Assembly (NCBI RefSeq): GCF_024124665.1
Contig: NZ_JAMXSB010000015.1
Span: 116,513 to 180,512, forward strand
Origin: Pleionea sp. CnH1-48
Lineage (GTDB): Bacteria; Pseudomonadota; Gammaproteobacteria; Enterobacterales; Kangiellaceae
Direction: 5' to 3'
Length of the DNA: 64,000 bases
Position 1 is the stretch's first letter. Each line of letters starts with the position of its first letter. Below, piece by piece: positions 26,629 through 35,540 of the stretch. The position numbers were made by a program, and so were the translations under genes. The notes below the pieces were generated by a model. The model made no database searches. It was not told the origin of the DNA and saw only the letters and a list, made by a program, of their open reading frames with translations.

Positions 26629-27207
26629 ATGAGTGATGACTTTAATTGGGATGATGCGGTTAACGAATGGCAGCATCATACTCCTGATTTGCCAGCTTTA
26701 AAAAGAACCATGCGTTGGGAAACCTGGCGCATGAAGCTTATTATTGTAATGGACTTTATTGCCCTGTTGGCATTAATTCCTGCCATGGCTTATTTGTTTT
26801 CTGGTGAACACACTACCAGCTTTAAAGTGTTCTTTGTGTTTTTGAGTATATGGGCGGTCATTGGAGCCTATTTTGATTTGCGTTTACGTCAAGGACTTTG
26901 GCAGCAGGATGGAAGCAGCACTCGACACATGTTGGAGTTTGCTCTAAAACGAGCGAATGCTGGTGTTCATATCGCGCGGTTTACCGTTATTTATATTGCT
27001 ATCTTCATGATGGCACTTATCGGCTGGGTGGCTTACCTTTCGGTTTACGAAATGGCGATATTGTCCCAAGAAGAACGCTGGTTCGCGTTAGTTGTTTCGC
27101 TGGTCGTGTCTGCGGGTGTTTTGGTTGGAGGGATATTGTTTGGCCGCAAAAAGAAACAAGAAGCCGAACAGCTCACCGGAATGCTGCGGCAGTATCAAGA
27201 AAGTTAA
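26629..27207 (+). CDS. Membrane protein cotranscribed with ECF sigma factor, possible anti-sigma factor
   Basis: 192 residues. The N-terminal 40 are cytoplasmic and acidic (MSDDFNWDDAVNEWQHHTPD), followed by helices at about 38-60, 66-85, 120-140 and 152-172, and a Lys/Glu-rich tail. There is no HxxxCxxC zinc motif. Position 33 bp after a sigma gene suggests that the short N-terminal segment binds the sigma factor; this is inference from context. No domain was recognised. Confidence 0.7.
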   Translation: MSDDFNWDDAVNEWQHHTPDLPALKRTMRWETWRMKLIIVMDFIALLALIPAMAYLFSGEHTTSFKVFFVFLSIWAVIGAYFDLRLRQGLWQQDGSSTRHMLEFALKRANAGVHIARFTVIYIAIFMMALIGWVAYLSVYEMAILSQEERWFALVVSLVVSAGVLVGGILFGRKKKQEAEQLTGMLRQYQES

Positions 27208-27216
27208 TTTCTGTCT

Positions 27217-27603
27217 TTATTCTTCTTTAAAATCCAACGAGAGCGAGTTAACGCAGTAACGTAACCCTGTTGGCTGTGGGCCATCAGGGAATACATGCCC
27301 CAGATGACCATCACACTGACGGCAAGTGATTTCTACTCGCACCATACCATGGCTAGTATCTCTGTGTTCCAGAATGCAATTGTCATTGATGGGTTGAAAA
27401 AAACTCGGCCAGCCGCTGCCCGAGTGGTACTTATTGTTAGAGCTAAATAAAGGAGCCTGGCAACAGGCACAGTGATAAGTGCCCGAAGCCTCATTGAGAT
27501 AGTATTGGCCGCTGCCAGGTGGCTCGGTTCCCTTTTCTCGGGTGATCCGATACACATCATCAGATAGTGTATTTTTCCATTCGCTGTCCGTTTTTTTCAT
27601 CAT
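27217..27603 (-). CDS. msrB: Peptide-methionine (R)-S-oxide reductase MsrB
   Basis: 128 residues, standard MsrB. It reduces methionine-R-sulfoxide in proteins. Visible are the zinc Cys pairs in YHCACCQAPLF and EITCRQCDGHLGHVF, GSGWPSFF, and the catalytic Cys in LRYCVNSLSLDF. Two tandem Met codons begin the frame. It starts one nucleotide after the stop of the upstream histidine-kinase-like gene on the same strand, so the two are probably cotranscribed and translationally coupled, which hints at an oxidative-stress link for the sensor. Confidence 0.95.
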   Translation of the reverse strand: MMKKTDSEWKNTLSDDVYRITREKGTEPPGSGQYYLNEASGTYHCACCQAPLFSSNNKYHSGSGWPSFFQPINDNCILEHRDTSHGMVRVEITCRQCDGHLGHVFPDGPQPTGLRYCVNSLSLDFKEE

Positions 27604-27604
27604 T

Positions 27605-29341
27605 CTAGTCTTTTGTCATTGAAACGGTAAACCAAAAACGAGAACCCTGACCGGAGTCACTGTTAATGCCTATTCTACCGCCCATTAGTTCTGCCAGACT
27701 CTTAGATACTATCAAACGTAAGCGTCCTGCAAAACTGCTATTGGTAAGTCGGGTTTTTTGTTCCAGTGAATCAAAGAGACCTTTTTGTGCATCTTCTGGA
27801 ATACCGACACCGGTATCTTTTACTGTGAATTTTAAGAACTGTTTAGAATCGTTAACCATAAGATCGGCGAACAGAGATACTTCGCCCTCTTTGGTAAATC
27901 GGATGGCATTACCAATAAGGTTTTTAATGATCTGTTTAATACGCTTGGGATCATTAAATACTTTCTCACCGACTTCTGGCGATAAATTGACAGAGAATTT
28001 TAATCCTTTTGATTTTGCATGAGGGCTATATTCTGCTGAGATTTCATCCAGTAACTGTTGGACTTCAAACTCGACTTTTTGCAGTTTTAATAGGTTGGCA
28101 TCCAACTTGGAAAAGTCGAGAATATTATTCAGATTGTTAATCAATGTGCCTGCGGCACGGCGCGCTATCGTCAATAGCTCTTTAGGTTCATCATTTAAAT
28201 TATATTCGCTAAGCAGATGCAGCATACTGGTTAAGGTTTTCATGGGGGTCGTGATTTCATCACCCATGCGTGACAGAAACTCTGATTTGGTTTTTGGCGC
28301 AGCCGCTGCTGTGGATAACTCTTGTTTTATTGTCTGGGCTTCTGACTTGAGCTTATCGTTAACTAACTTGGCTTGCTTAATTTGCCCATTCAGTTGCTTT
28401 ATGTTGGCTTGTTGTAGTTGCAATACTTGCTGCAAATCGTTTTTCATCGTCTCTAGCTCGGCCATATCATCTAATCGTTGCAGATCTTCAACAATATTGG
28501 CTAATGCCCGTTCTTTGTTAACCACATGAGACAGTATTTTAAAGCGTCGTTGCTGCTGCATTTGCATCCAGATAACGAGCCCGACAATGACAACAAAAAT
28601 GATGACTATCACCACCATAGCGGTCCAATTGAACGCGATACCTGGGTGAATACTCCATGAAGGTTGGTGATAGTTCAATTGTCCTTTTAGCTTAAGTGCG
28701 CTTGGCCACTCGGTCGTTTGAGTGTTGGTTAAATTAAACTGCGGGTCGGTGGTGTAGGTTTGCCCTTTTACTTTGAGAACATAATCCAGGTTTGTGGTTT
28801 GTTTAAGGTGCTCAATTAAGCTTTTATTAAATGGCATAATAACAAAAAGAATACCCGTTAGTTTTTGGTCCTGGTGGATGCCATTGCTAAAAACAATCGC
28901 TTCGCTGTCACGAAAAGTGACAACATCGTTGCGTCGACCAGGCTGTTTAATTTGGTTTAATAAGGTATTTTCTAATCCGAGATATTGGCCTTTGGGTGAA
29001 GTGCCGTCTTTGAAGTGAAGAACATTACTAACAGAATCGTAGAGAGCCAGCTCAACAGGCAAACTGGTGCCTGGATCGGCTGCCTGAAGAAAGTGATTCC
29101 ATTGCTGAAGGTTGATGGCTTCTTTTAAACTCTCTGAGCGGCCCAGTCGATTGCTCATCTCATGAACACGATTGAACAAAGCTAAAAAGGAATTGTATGA
29201 GACATTTTGAAAGTGACTGGTGTTATGCGTGTTGATGTTTGAAACATCTGCGCTGCTTTTGGAGTTAGCAATCAGCAACAGGAGGCTGCTTAAAATAGCC
29301 GCTGCTATCACAGCTGTTAGTAAGGTTATTCTTGTATTCAT
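27605..29341 (-). CDS. Membrane sensor, histidine-kinase-like, lacking the phospho-acceptor His
   Basis: 578 residues: N-terminal helix (about 7-27), a periplasmic sensor region (about 30-220), second helix (about 224-246), coiled coil (about 265-340), HisKA-like dimerisation domain (about 350-415) and HATPase (about 455-575). The ATPase boxes are NLIGNAIRFTKEG (N), DTGVGIPED (G1) and SDSGQGSRFWFTV (G2). The H-box reads FLSRMGDEITTPMKTL where SHEIRTPM is expected: the phospho-accepting His is Asp361. The rest of the H-box helix (INNLNNILDFSKLDANLLKL) is normal. It cannot autophosphorylate in the usual way; it may regulate another kinase. Located directly upstream of msrB. Confidence 0.88.
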   Translation of the reverse strand: MNTRITLLTAVIAAAILSSLLLLIANSKSSADVSNINTHNTSHFQNVSYNSFLALFNRVHEMSNRLGRSESLKEAINLQQWNHFLQAADPGTSLPVELALYDSVSNVLHFKDGTSPKGQYLGLENTLLNQIKQPGRRNDVVTFRDSEAIVFSNGIHQDQKLTGILFVIMPFNKSLIEHLKQTTNLDYVLKVKGQTYTTDPQFNLTNTQTTEWPSALKLKGQLNYHQPSWSIHPGIAFNWTAMVVIVIIFVVIVGLVIWMQMQQQRRFKILSHVVNKERALANIVEDLQRLDDMAELETMKNDLQQVLQLQQANIKQLNGQIKQAKLVNDKLKSEAQTIKQELSTAAAAPKTKSEFLSRMGDEITTPMKTLTSMLHLLSEYNLNDEPKELLTIARRAAGTLINNLNNILDFSKLDANLLKLQKVEFEVQQLLDEISAEYSPHAKSKGLKFSVNLSPEVGEKVFNDPKRIKQIIKNLIGNAIRFTKEGEVSLFADLMVNDSKQFLKFTVKDTGVGIPEDAQKGLFDSLEQKTRLTNSSFAGRLRLIVSKSLAELMGGRIGINSDSGQGSRFWFTVSMTKD

Positions 29342-29539
29342 AAGATTTCTCTGTTCTGGAGACTATTTTATTTTACTGCATAACTCGACTCAGATTGCCT
29401 AGTTCGTCACATTATTGGTAAGCGCAGTCGTAAGATTTTTTCCCGCAAGCGACTGAAGTCATTGGTTGTAGTCTGAGTGCTTTTTAAATCACCTAACGCT
29501 TAATTATAGACTACTGAATAGAGGCTCGAAGCTTGTATT

Positions 29540-29600
29540 TATACCCGTCGCCTTTTAAGGTGCAGCGGTGTTGGCTGCGCCTTGAAATACTTTGGGTATA
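29540..29600 (-). repeat. Palindromic dispersed repeat, copy 3
   Basis: A 61-bp element, TATACCCGTCGCC ... ATACTTTGGGTATA, abutting the stop codon of panE. An inner imperfect hairpin has arms AAGGTGCAGC / GCTGCGCCTT. It lies in the opposite orientation, relative to its gene, to copies 1 and 2. Confidence 0.78.
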
Positions 29601-30506
29601 TTAGGATTCAGTTGGCTGAGTGAGTCGCAGATAAATGTCTTGATGAGTAGGCATGACAACGCCTTGTTCAGAGGCTTTGTTAAGCAAGTAGCCACTTATT
29701 TGATCGATTTCTGTTCTTCTACCCAGATGATAATCTTGATGCATTGACGAATAATTCATGGCCGTTGTCGCGGCAACCGATTCTATTTCGGTAACAAAAT
29801 CATAGTGTTTCAGAGCCGGGCACTGATACTCTATGACAGGGCGCATCTCGATGACCAATTGGTGCATTTGTTGGCGCCACTCAGTATGTTCTAGCAAGGC
29901 GCCATTGTTGCAGTCATATAATGCTGTTAATGGATTAATAACAGCGTTGACCGCCAGTTTGCGCCACAGCAGAGGTGTTATATCTGCTTCCCAGGTGACC
30001 GCTGGCAGTGCTTGATGAAGTTGTGCCAATAACGCCTCTGGAGCTTGTGTATTGATGTTTGCTGGTCCCAGCAAGGTTTTACCCCAACCTGCGTGAACAA
30101 ACTGATGTTGAGATTGTCGAAATACTCCGTGGGTATTCGATGCTAAAAAAAGCTGAGCATGAGGCAGGTGCTTTTGTGCTAATTCTTTATGCCCCATACC
30201 ATTTTGTAGCAAGATAACACGACTTTGGGCGTTCACGGCATGTTGAACAGAGAGCAAAGCCTGCTCGAGTTGATAAGACTTTACACAAATCAGCAAGTTA
30301 GTAATGCGTGATATTTGTTTTGCAGATTGTTGTGGAATAGACTGCGTTATATTCTGGCCTTGGTGAGTCAGGGTTAATGTTATGCTGTCATCGCTGACAC
30401 GGCGGGGAATCAGTCGAGTTTCGACGCCCGAATGTGCCAGAGAACACGCCCACAGAGAACCAATGGCTCCTGCACCTAATATAAACACTGGTTGAGATTC
30501 GCTCAC
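29601..30506 (-). CDS. panE: 2-dehydropantoate 2-reductase
   Basis: 301 residues of the ApbA/PanE family. It reduces ketopantoate to pantoate with NADPH in pantothenate synthesis. The N-terminal Rossmann motif GAGAIGSLWA (about 11-20), VKSYQ near 74, LLQNGMG near 98, and WRKLAVNAVINPLTAL with the catalytic Lys at about 185 are visible. Its start is only 26 bp from the divergent ampG-like gene. A dispersed palindromic repeat follows its stop codon directly. Paralogs of PanE exist, so the exact substrate is probable rather than certain. Confidence 0.87.
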   Translation of the reverse strand: MSESQPVFILGAGAIGSLWACSLAHSGVETRLIPRRVSDDSITLTLTHQGQNITQSIPQQSAKQISRITNLLICVKSYQLEQALLSVQHAVNAQSRVILLQNGMGHKELAQKHLPHAQLFLASNTHGVFRQSQHQFVHAGWGKTLLGPANINTQAPEALLAQLHQALPAVTWEADITPLLWRKLAVNAVINPLTALYDCNNGALLEHTEWRQQMHQLVIEMRPVIEYQCPALKHYDFVTEIESVAATTAMNYSSMHQDYHLGRRTEIDQISGYLLNKASEQGVVMPTHQDIYLRLTQPTES

Positions 30507-30532
30507 GCATTACCCAATAAAGAAAAGACCCT

Positions 30533-31834
30533 ATGACGCAAATGATAAAAGAAAAAAAATCACTTCTACAAGCTTTGTTAAATAAAAGGATGGCCATCTG
30601 TATTTTTATTGGGTTCTCATCCGGGTTGCCTTTATATGTCTTGATTCAGTTTGTACCTGCCTGGCTGCGTACCCATGGCGTCGATTTGGGCACCATTGGA
30701 TTGTTTAGTCTTGCTACATCGCCTTATGTGTTTAAGTTTTTATGGTCGCCTTTACTGGATCGATGGACGCCACCTTTTTTGGGACGCCGACGTGGTTGGA
30801 TGTTGATCTCTCAGGTGTTATTGCTTGGGTTGATTTTAAGTTTTTCATTTTTTGACCCTATGAAAGATCTCACCAGCATTGTGCAGCTGGTGAGTGCTAT
30901 CGCTTTTGTTTCTGCGACTCAGGATATCGCCATTGATGCCTATCGACGGGAGTTACTACCAGACGATGAATTAGGGGCGGGTAACGGATTTGGCGCACAG
31001 GCTTATCGCCTGTCTTCATTTATACCTGGGTCTCTGGGCTTGATTATTTCTGGGCTGGTTTCGTGGGAGATGGCCAACGCTGTCGTTGCCATGTTCATGC
31101 TGGTAGGCATTGTTACGACACTCCTGATCCCTGAGCCTGCAGATGATATTCGTGCTCCTGCAACGCTCTATGAAGCGGTTATTGGGCCTTTTAGAGAGTT
31201 TTTCCTGCGCAATGATGTGCGCAGTGCGTTCATGTTTTTGGGCTTTCTGTTGTTATATAAGTTGGGTGATACCATGGCCACAGCCCTGGAAACACCGTTT
31301 TTTCTGGATATGGGGTTTTCTCCGGTAGAAGTCGGCTCTGTTGCCAAGTTTTCTAAAACCGCTGGTGCTATTGCAGGCACTGTATTAGGCGGCATTGTGA
31401 TGGTGAAACTAGGCATTAATCGGTGTTTGTGGATTTTTGGCTTTTTCCAGATTGCTTCCATCTTGGGTTATGTCGCTTTATCGATGGTGGGCTATGACAT
31501 CTATATGTTGGCTTTGGCCAGTGGTTTTGAGTACTTCGGCGTTGGGTTAGGCACCGTAGGATTGCTGGCCTTTATGGCAAAGAACAGCAATAAACACTTT
31601 ACGGCTACGCAATTTGCGTTGTTTTCGAGTATTACGACTATCCCTCGAGTAGGTGCCAGTGCGACAACTGGGTTCATTATAGAATCTGTTGGCTATACCC
31701 AGTTCTTTTTGATTTGTTTCCTGTGCGCTATTCCTGGTATGTTGATGCTGTTTTACATTGCTCCATGGAACAGCAAAGAAGAGGAGCAAGTTACCGAAGA
31801 GGCTGACACGGAATTATCGCCAAGTAGCAAATAA
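30533..31834 (+). CDS. ampG: AmpG-like MFS permease (muropeptide transporter family)
   Basis: 433 residues with about 12 membrane helices. The N-terminus IGFSSGLPLYVLIQFVPAWL, FKFLWSPLLDRWTPP, the GRRRGWM loop and ATQDIAIDAYRREL are typical of AmpG, which imports anhydromuropeptides for cell wall recycling. The C-terminus is hydrophilic and acidic. No ampD or beta-lactamase gene is near. Met1 or Met4 could be the start. The upstream neighbour panE is divergent with 26 bp between start codons, so at least one promoter lies inside coding sequence. Confidence 0.85.
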   Translation: MTQMIKEKKSLLQALLNKRMAICIFIGFSSGLPLYVLIQFVPAWLRTHGVDLGTIGLFSLATSPYVFKFLWSPLLDRWTPPFLGRRRGWMLISQVLLLGLILSFSFFDPMKDLTSIVQLVSAIAFVSATQDIAIDAYRRELLPDDELGAGNGFGAQAYRLSSFIPGSLGLIISGLVSWEMANAVVAMFMLVGIVTTLLIPEPADDIRAPATLYEAVIGPFREFFLRNDVRSAFMFLGFLLLYKLGDTMATALETPFFLDMGFSPVEVGSVAKFSKTAGAIAGTVLGGIVMVKLGINRCLWIFGFFQIASILGYVALSMVGYDIYMLALASGFEYFGVGLGTVGLLAFMAKNSNKHFTATQFALFSSITTIPRVGASATTGFIIESVGYTQFFLICFLCAIPGMLMLFYIAPWNSKEEEQVTEEADTELSPSSK

Positions 31835-31891
31835 GCAGGGCATTAGAGTGACAGATAGTCTCTGTTGATTCGTTGCTTGGGAGGATCGTCA

Positions 31892-32323
31892 ATGAAAATT
31901 GGTATTGTGGGATTTAGCAACTCAGGGTTTGATCAAAAGGCCGCGCGAAAATGGCTAGAGCAAGCTCTGAGCAATTGGGTTAATGACGAGAAAATTTCGG
32001 ATTATGAAATTGTCAGTGGATTAACCAATGTCGGCGTTCCCAAAATTGCCTACGAAATTGCCGTGGAGCAAGGAATTAAAACCGTGGGGATTTCTGCGCA
32101 AAAAGCACTAGAAGTAAAGTGCGGCGTATTTCCTTGCGATAAGCAAATAATCATCGGCAAAGAGTTTGGCGATGAATCTGACGTTTTTATTGATTACATC
32201 GATGTGTTGGTGCGTGTTGGCGGTGGCACTCAAAGCAGAAAAGAAGTGCAAATGTTCAAAGACAAGGTGGCACTAGAGAAGGGTGATATATCCAAGTGTC
32301 TCATTGAGCATGAGGTGGAGTGA
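31892..32323 (+). CDS. Small SLOG/LOG-like Rossmann protein
   Basis: About 143 residues from the ATG at 31892, which has GGGAGGA 6 nt upstream; the longer frame adds nine unlikely residues. It begins with MKIGIVGFSNSGFDQ, a nucleotide-binding strand-loop, and later has LVRVGGGTQSRKE, like the GGxGT(x)xE loop of LOG/DprA-type (SLOG) proteins with changes. SLOG domains bind nucleotides or cleave N-glycosidic bonds. The function of this one is unknown; catalytic capacity is uncertain because the PGGxGTxxE motif is altered. Confidence 0.7.
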   Translation: MKIGIVGFSNSGFDQKAARKWLEQALSNWVNDEKISDYEIVSGLTNVGVPKIAYEIAVEQGIKTVGISAQKALEVKCGVFPCDKQIIIGKEFGDESDVFIDYIDVLVRVGGGTQSRKEVQMFKDKVALEKGDISKCLIEHEVE

Positions 32324-32451
32324 CTCGGTAAAAGTGAGTCCGTGCACTAATCAACTTAGAATAAGAATGTGTTGAAAAAGCTGAGGCTCGAAATTACAGT
32401 AATAAAATTCGGCTTTTATTTTATCTAATACTATTATGCGACTCTCTCAAT

Positions 32452-32787
32452 CTAACCGGCTGTTTCACCAACATGCCACAGAATATCGCAATGCTCACAA
32501 TGGAATATAATAGCTTCATTGGAAGCTCCGCTATTTTTTAATGACTCCTTGATTACCTGACCACATTCCTTGCATTTAAACTCTTCATTTGTTGTTAATA
32601 TCTTCTTTATAAGCAAAACAATAAAGATAATAAACCCGGGCAACACTAACCAGAATGGATGAACATCAATCCAATCTTCGGTAAAGGAAATCAAAAGTGC
32701 AGAAGAGATAAGCCATATTATGCCACCGATATAAAAAAAATTACCAAGATGTTGATAGTGGGATTTATCCGACCTGATTTCCGGCAT
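32452..32787 (-). CDS. Small membrane protein with C-terminal zinc ribbon
   Basis: 111 residues: two membrane helices at about 14-34 and 43-63, then a cytoplasmic zinc-ribbon-like domain with FKCKECGQ (about 70-77) and HCEHCD (about 96-101). The pattern CxxC-x(~22)-CxxC is visible. No function can be assigned. It is an isolated gene whose G+C is lower than that of its neighbours. Confidence 0.65.
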   Translation of the reverse strand: MPEIRSDKSHYQHLGNFFYIGGIIWLISSALLISFTEDWIDVHPFWLVLPGFIIFIVLLIKKILTTNEEFKCKECGQVIKESLKNSGASNEAIIFHCEHCDILWHVGETAG

Positions 32788-32950
32788 TTAAAACTCCTTC
32801 ATATAGTGATAAGTGGACACTAGGAACCGCATATTATTTATCCGTCTCAGGAGTTCTGTCACATCTATCATATAGAGAAACAACCCACTTTACTCATATT
32901 TTCTCCCCCTTTCTTTAACTATTTAGCAAAGTATAAGGTGATATCAAGTT

Positions 32951-35278
32951 TCAGCCTTCATTAATAAAGGATTCTAATGCAAGCGCTTCTTTTTTAAACT
33001 CAAACTCGGGATCTGCGTTTTTCCACATAGCTAATGATTTTTGCAGTGGCTCTGTGGCTTGCTCTTTAGTACCTAATTTAACATAGCTTAATGCAAGATA
33101 GTAGTTAGCCTCTGGATGATAGGGAAAGGCTTCAATATTTTCTAAGATTAAGTCTCGTAGCTCTTGCCATTTATTTAAAGCGATAAAAGTATCGACCGTA
33201 TCCATCAGGTGGCTCAATTTAAGCTCTTTTGTTTCTTCAGGAATACCTTCTGGCCGAGTGCTTTTTAGCTTTAAATATAATTCGTAGGCTTCTTGGTACT
33301 TCTCTTTTGCTTGCAACAAATAGAGGTCAAGATAGTTTTCTGTCTGTTGTTGGAACTTGCTTTTTATAGTGACCAACAGTTCGCTGGCCTTAGATAACTC
33401 TTTTTTTGTTGCTAGCAATTTAAAGTATGGAATGTTCCCGTAGCCCGAGTTTTTATGCCCCACTAACTGATAAAACTCCTGAATTAACTGTTCCAGTTTG
33501 TCGTAGTGCTTCATCTTGAGCAAAGTACTATGGTGACTCCACATAGTGTACTTATAGACGTTAAAGGGTACGTCTGTTTTCTCTAGTAGCGCCTTCTTCT
33601 TGTCAAAGTTCTCTGTTGCTAGTTGGTAACGCCCCAAATGAAAGTTATTGACCATATAACGTTTATAAATGGTGCTTTTGCCACTGTCGGTTAGAGGTAG
33701 TGCCATGGCGTTATGGAGTACTGATTCTGCCTCGTCTGGATTGCCTAACCGAAGGTATATGTCAGAAAGGTAGCTATAAGCACTCGCATTATTGACCGTT
33801 AACAAACTGGCTTGAGTAAAATACTCTTTTGCTGTTTCTAATTTAGCATCGTGATAATAAGAGGCACCAATATAATAAAGAGCCATTTCGTGTTCGGGGT
33901 GTAGTTTGAGGTAGTTTGCATACATTTCTCTGGCTTTTTCCGAACGTCTTATAAAGCTGTAAAGCAGTCCGATATCCAGAATCGTTTGATCCAGGTAAGG
34001 GGCAATATCCAAAGAGCTTTGATACATCTGAATCGCTTCTTCCACTTTTCCTTTTTGTTTAAATAGGAAGCTGGCATATTCAAAGTAAGCTAAGGGATCA
34101 TTGGGTAATGTCTTGATCCAAACTTTAAAGGCCTCTTCTGCTTTATCATAATCCTTTAAGAAAAGAGAGCGGTAAGCTTTGTAGTACAAGATTCTCCAGT
34201 CTCCTAAGCGGTAAGATAACTTTAACGCCTGATCGATATATTCAACGGCTTTGTCATTTCTTCCATTTTCAGCTTCCATCTGAATCAGACTTTGGATACA
34301 ACCTAAGCATCCAGGCTTATCTGCTAAGAGGCTGGTCCATATTTTTATTGCGCCATCTCGGTCATTGTCCAGGAGCTTTTTGAGTCGAGCACTGACGAAT
34401 CTTTGGTAACTGGATTCCGTTAAGGTCGAAACTTCACTCACCGGAATACTCATACTCGAATTCGCCAGCTTGAAATATTTAAACAACTTGTTTGACACTT
34501 GTTCAGTTGTTTTAAAGAGACTTTCATAAGGGAGGGTGATGGTCTCTAATGTGTTGTTTTGATACACATCGATAAGTTCCAGATGTATTGTGAGTTGTTT
34601 CTCTTCGTTAGTGAGTTTCCCCGTTAACATATATTTTTTACCAGCAGACTTAGTGATTTTCTTTTTAAGACTGACGGGTACATTTAAGCCGTCAGAAAAA
34701 CCTAATGCTGATAGCTTATTGAAAGGGCCGTTGCGAAACTTAGTAAAGAAAGAGCGTACAGAAAGCGTTTTGCTTTGATAGAAATAGTCTTCGAGTAATG
34801 AGGGAATACCATAAGCTAGCCAACGCTCAGAGTCTGCTACTGATGAGTCCACGTCAAGAAAGAATGCTTGAATTCTAAAGTCTTTATCTTCTGTATCTGT
34901 TGTTTCTGTCGTATGAGTGGCTGAGGATGCCATTTCTTCGGGAGCTTGAGAAGTGGTTTCATTCTGGAGGACTGATGCTCCCCAACCAGCTGCTATAGAA
35001 GCTAATATCAGGTTAGAGGCTATGAAAGTCATTTCAAAACGACTCCAACTATCTTTGCCAGGAGCACCGTGGTTCCATCCTACAAGAAGGATGGATGGTA
35101 ATAAACCCAGCCCAATAACCAGTACGAAATCTATCCATATCGTTGATAGTTGGTAACGCTCTACAAAAAAAGAGGTGAACTCAATGCTTAGCCACAAGCC
35201 TGCAATAAAGGAGGCAATCACCACAGGCATTCGGCGATGAATAAACTCATTAATGAAAGAGTTTGAATTATCAGACAT
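32951..35278 (-). CDS. Membrane protein with TolB-like N-terminal region and TPR repeats
   Basis: 775 residues. Three membrane helices lie at about 17-40, 47-68 and 80-102. A segment at about 130-270 (FFLDVDSSVADSERWLAYGI, then LTGKLTNEEKQLTIHLELID) resembles the TolB N-terminal-like domain often found with CadC-type regulators and adenylate cyclases. From about 300 to the end there are 10 or more TPR units, for example LAYFEYASFLFKQKGKVEEA and MALYYIGASYYHDAKLETAK. Such proteins assemble partners, but no DNA-binding or enzyme domain is present, unlike most relatives with this layout. Probably monocistronic. Confidence 0.8.
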   Translation of the reverse strand: MSDNSNSFINEFIHRRMPVVIASFIAGLWLSIEFTSFFVERYQLSTIWIDFVLVIGLGLLPSILLVGWNHGAPGKDSWSRFEMTFIASNLILASIAAGWGASVLQNETTSQAPEEMASSATHTTETTDTEDKDFRIQAFFLDVDSSVADSERWLAYGIPSLLEDYFYQSKTLSVRSFFTKFRNGPFNKLSALGFSDGLNVPVSLKKKITKSAGKKYMLTGKLTNEEKQLTIHLELIDVYQNNTLETITLPYESLFKTTEQVSNKLFKYFKLANSSMSIPVSEVSTLTESSYQRFVSARLKKLLDNDRDGAIKIWTSLLADKPGCLGCIQSLIQMEAENGRNDKAVEYIDQALKLSYRLGDWRILYYKAYRSLFLKDYDKAEEAFKVWIKTLPNDPLAYFEYASFLFKQKGKVEEAIQMYQSSLDIAPYLDQTILDIGLLYSFIRRSEKAREMYANYLKLHPEHEMALYYIGASYYHDAKLETAKEYFTQASLLTVNNASAYSYLSDIYLRLGNPDEAESVLHNAMALPLTDSGKSTIYKRYMVNNFHLGRYQLATENFDKKKALLEKTDVPFNVYKYTMWSHHSTLLKMKHYDKLEQLIQEFYQLVGHKNSGYGNIPYFKLLATKKELSKASELLVTIKSKFQQQTENYLDLYLLQAKEKYQEAYELYLKLKSTRPEGIPEETKELKLSHLMDTVDTFIALNKWQELRDLILENIEAFPYHPEANYYLALSYVKLGTKEQATEPLQKSLAMWKNADPEFEFKKEALALESFINEG

Positions 35279-35480
35279 TTAGAGATCCGTGCTTAGTTAA
35301 TAATAGGAGAGTTGCCTATTATTTTATCAAAAACTGTTACCGAAGTTTATTGTGCTTTTTGACGCACGAGAGTGACTGATACGATGAATCTTGTCAGTGC
35401 TTAATGCCCTGGTAAGGGTAAGGTTATAAGTGATGTCTTTCTAAGGGGATGTATTGGATATTTTCAGAAGTGGGGATTTA

Positions 35481-35512
35481 AACAAGCTGGTGTAAAAAGC
35501 TACCAGCTTGTT
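35481..35512 (-). terminator. Hairpin, likely terminator of the ABC-2 exporter operon
   Basis: Perfect 11-bp stem (AACAAGCTGGT / ACCAGCTTGTT), 10-nt loop, about 30 nt downstream of the permease stop on the minus strand. The T-run on the minus strand is short (TTTAAA). Confidence 0.65.
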
Positions 35513-35540
35513 TGTATTTTCTTATTTAAGGTTTAGTTAC

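Noticed and set aside
28095..28529. 144-residue antisense frame inside the histidine-kinase-like gene
   Set aside because: Shadow of a well supported sense gene; Ser/Cys-rich translation without motifs.
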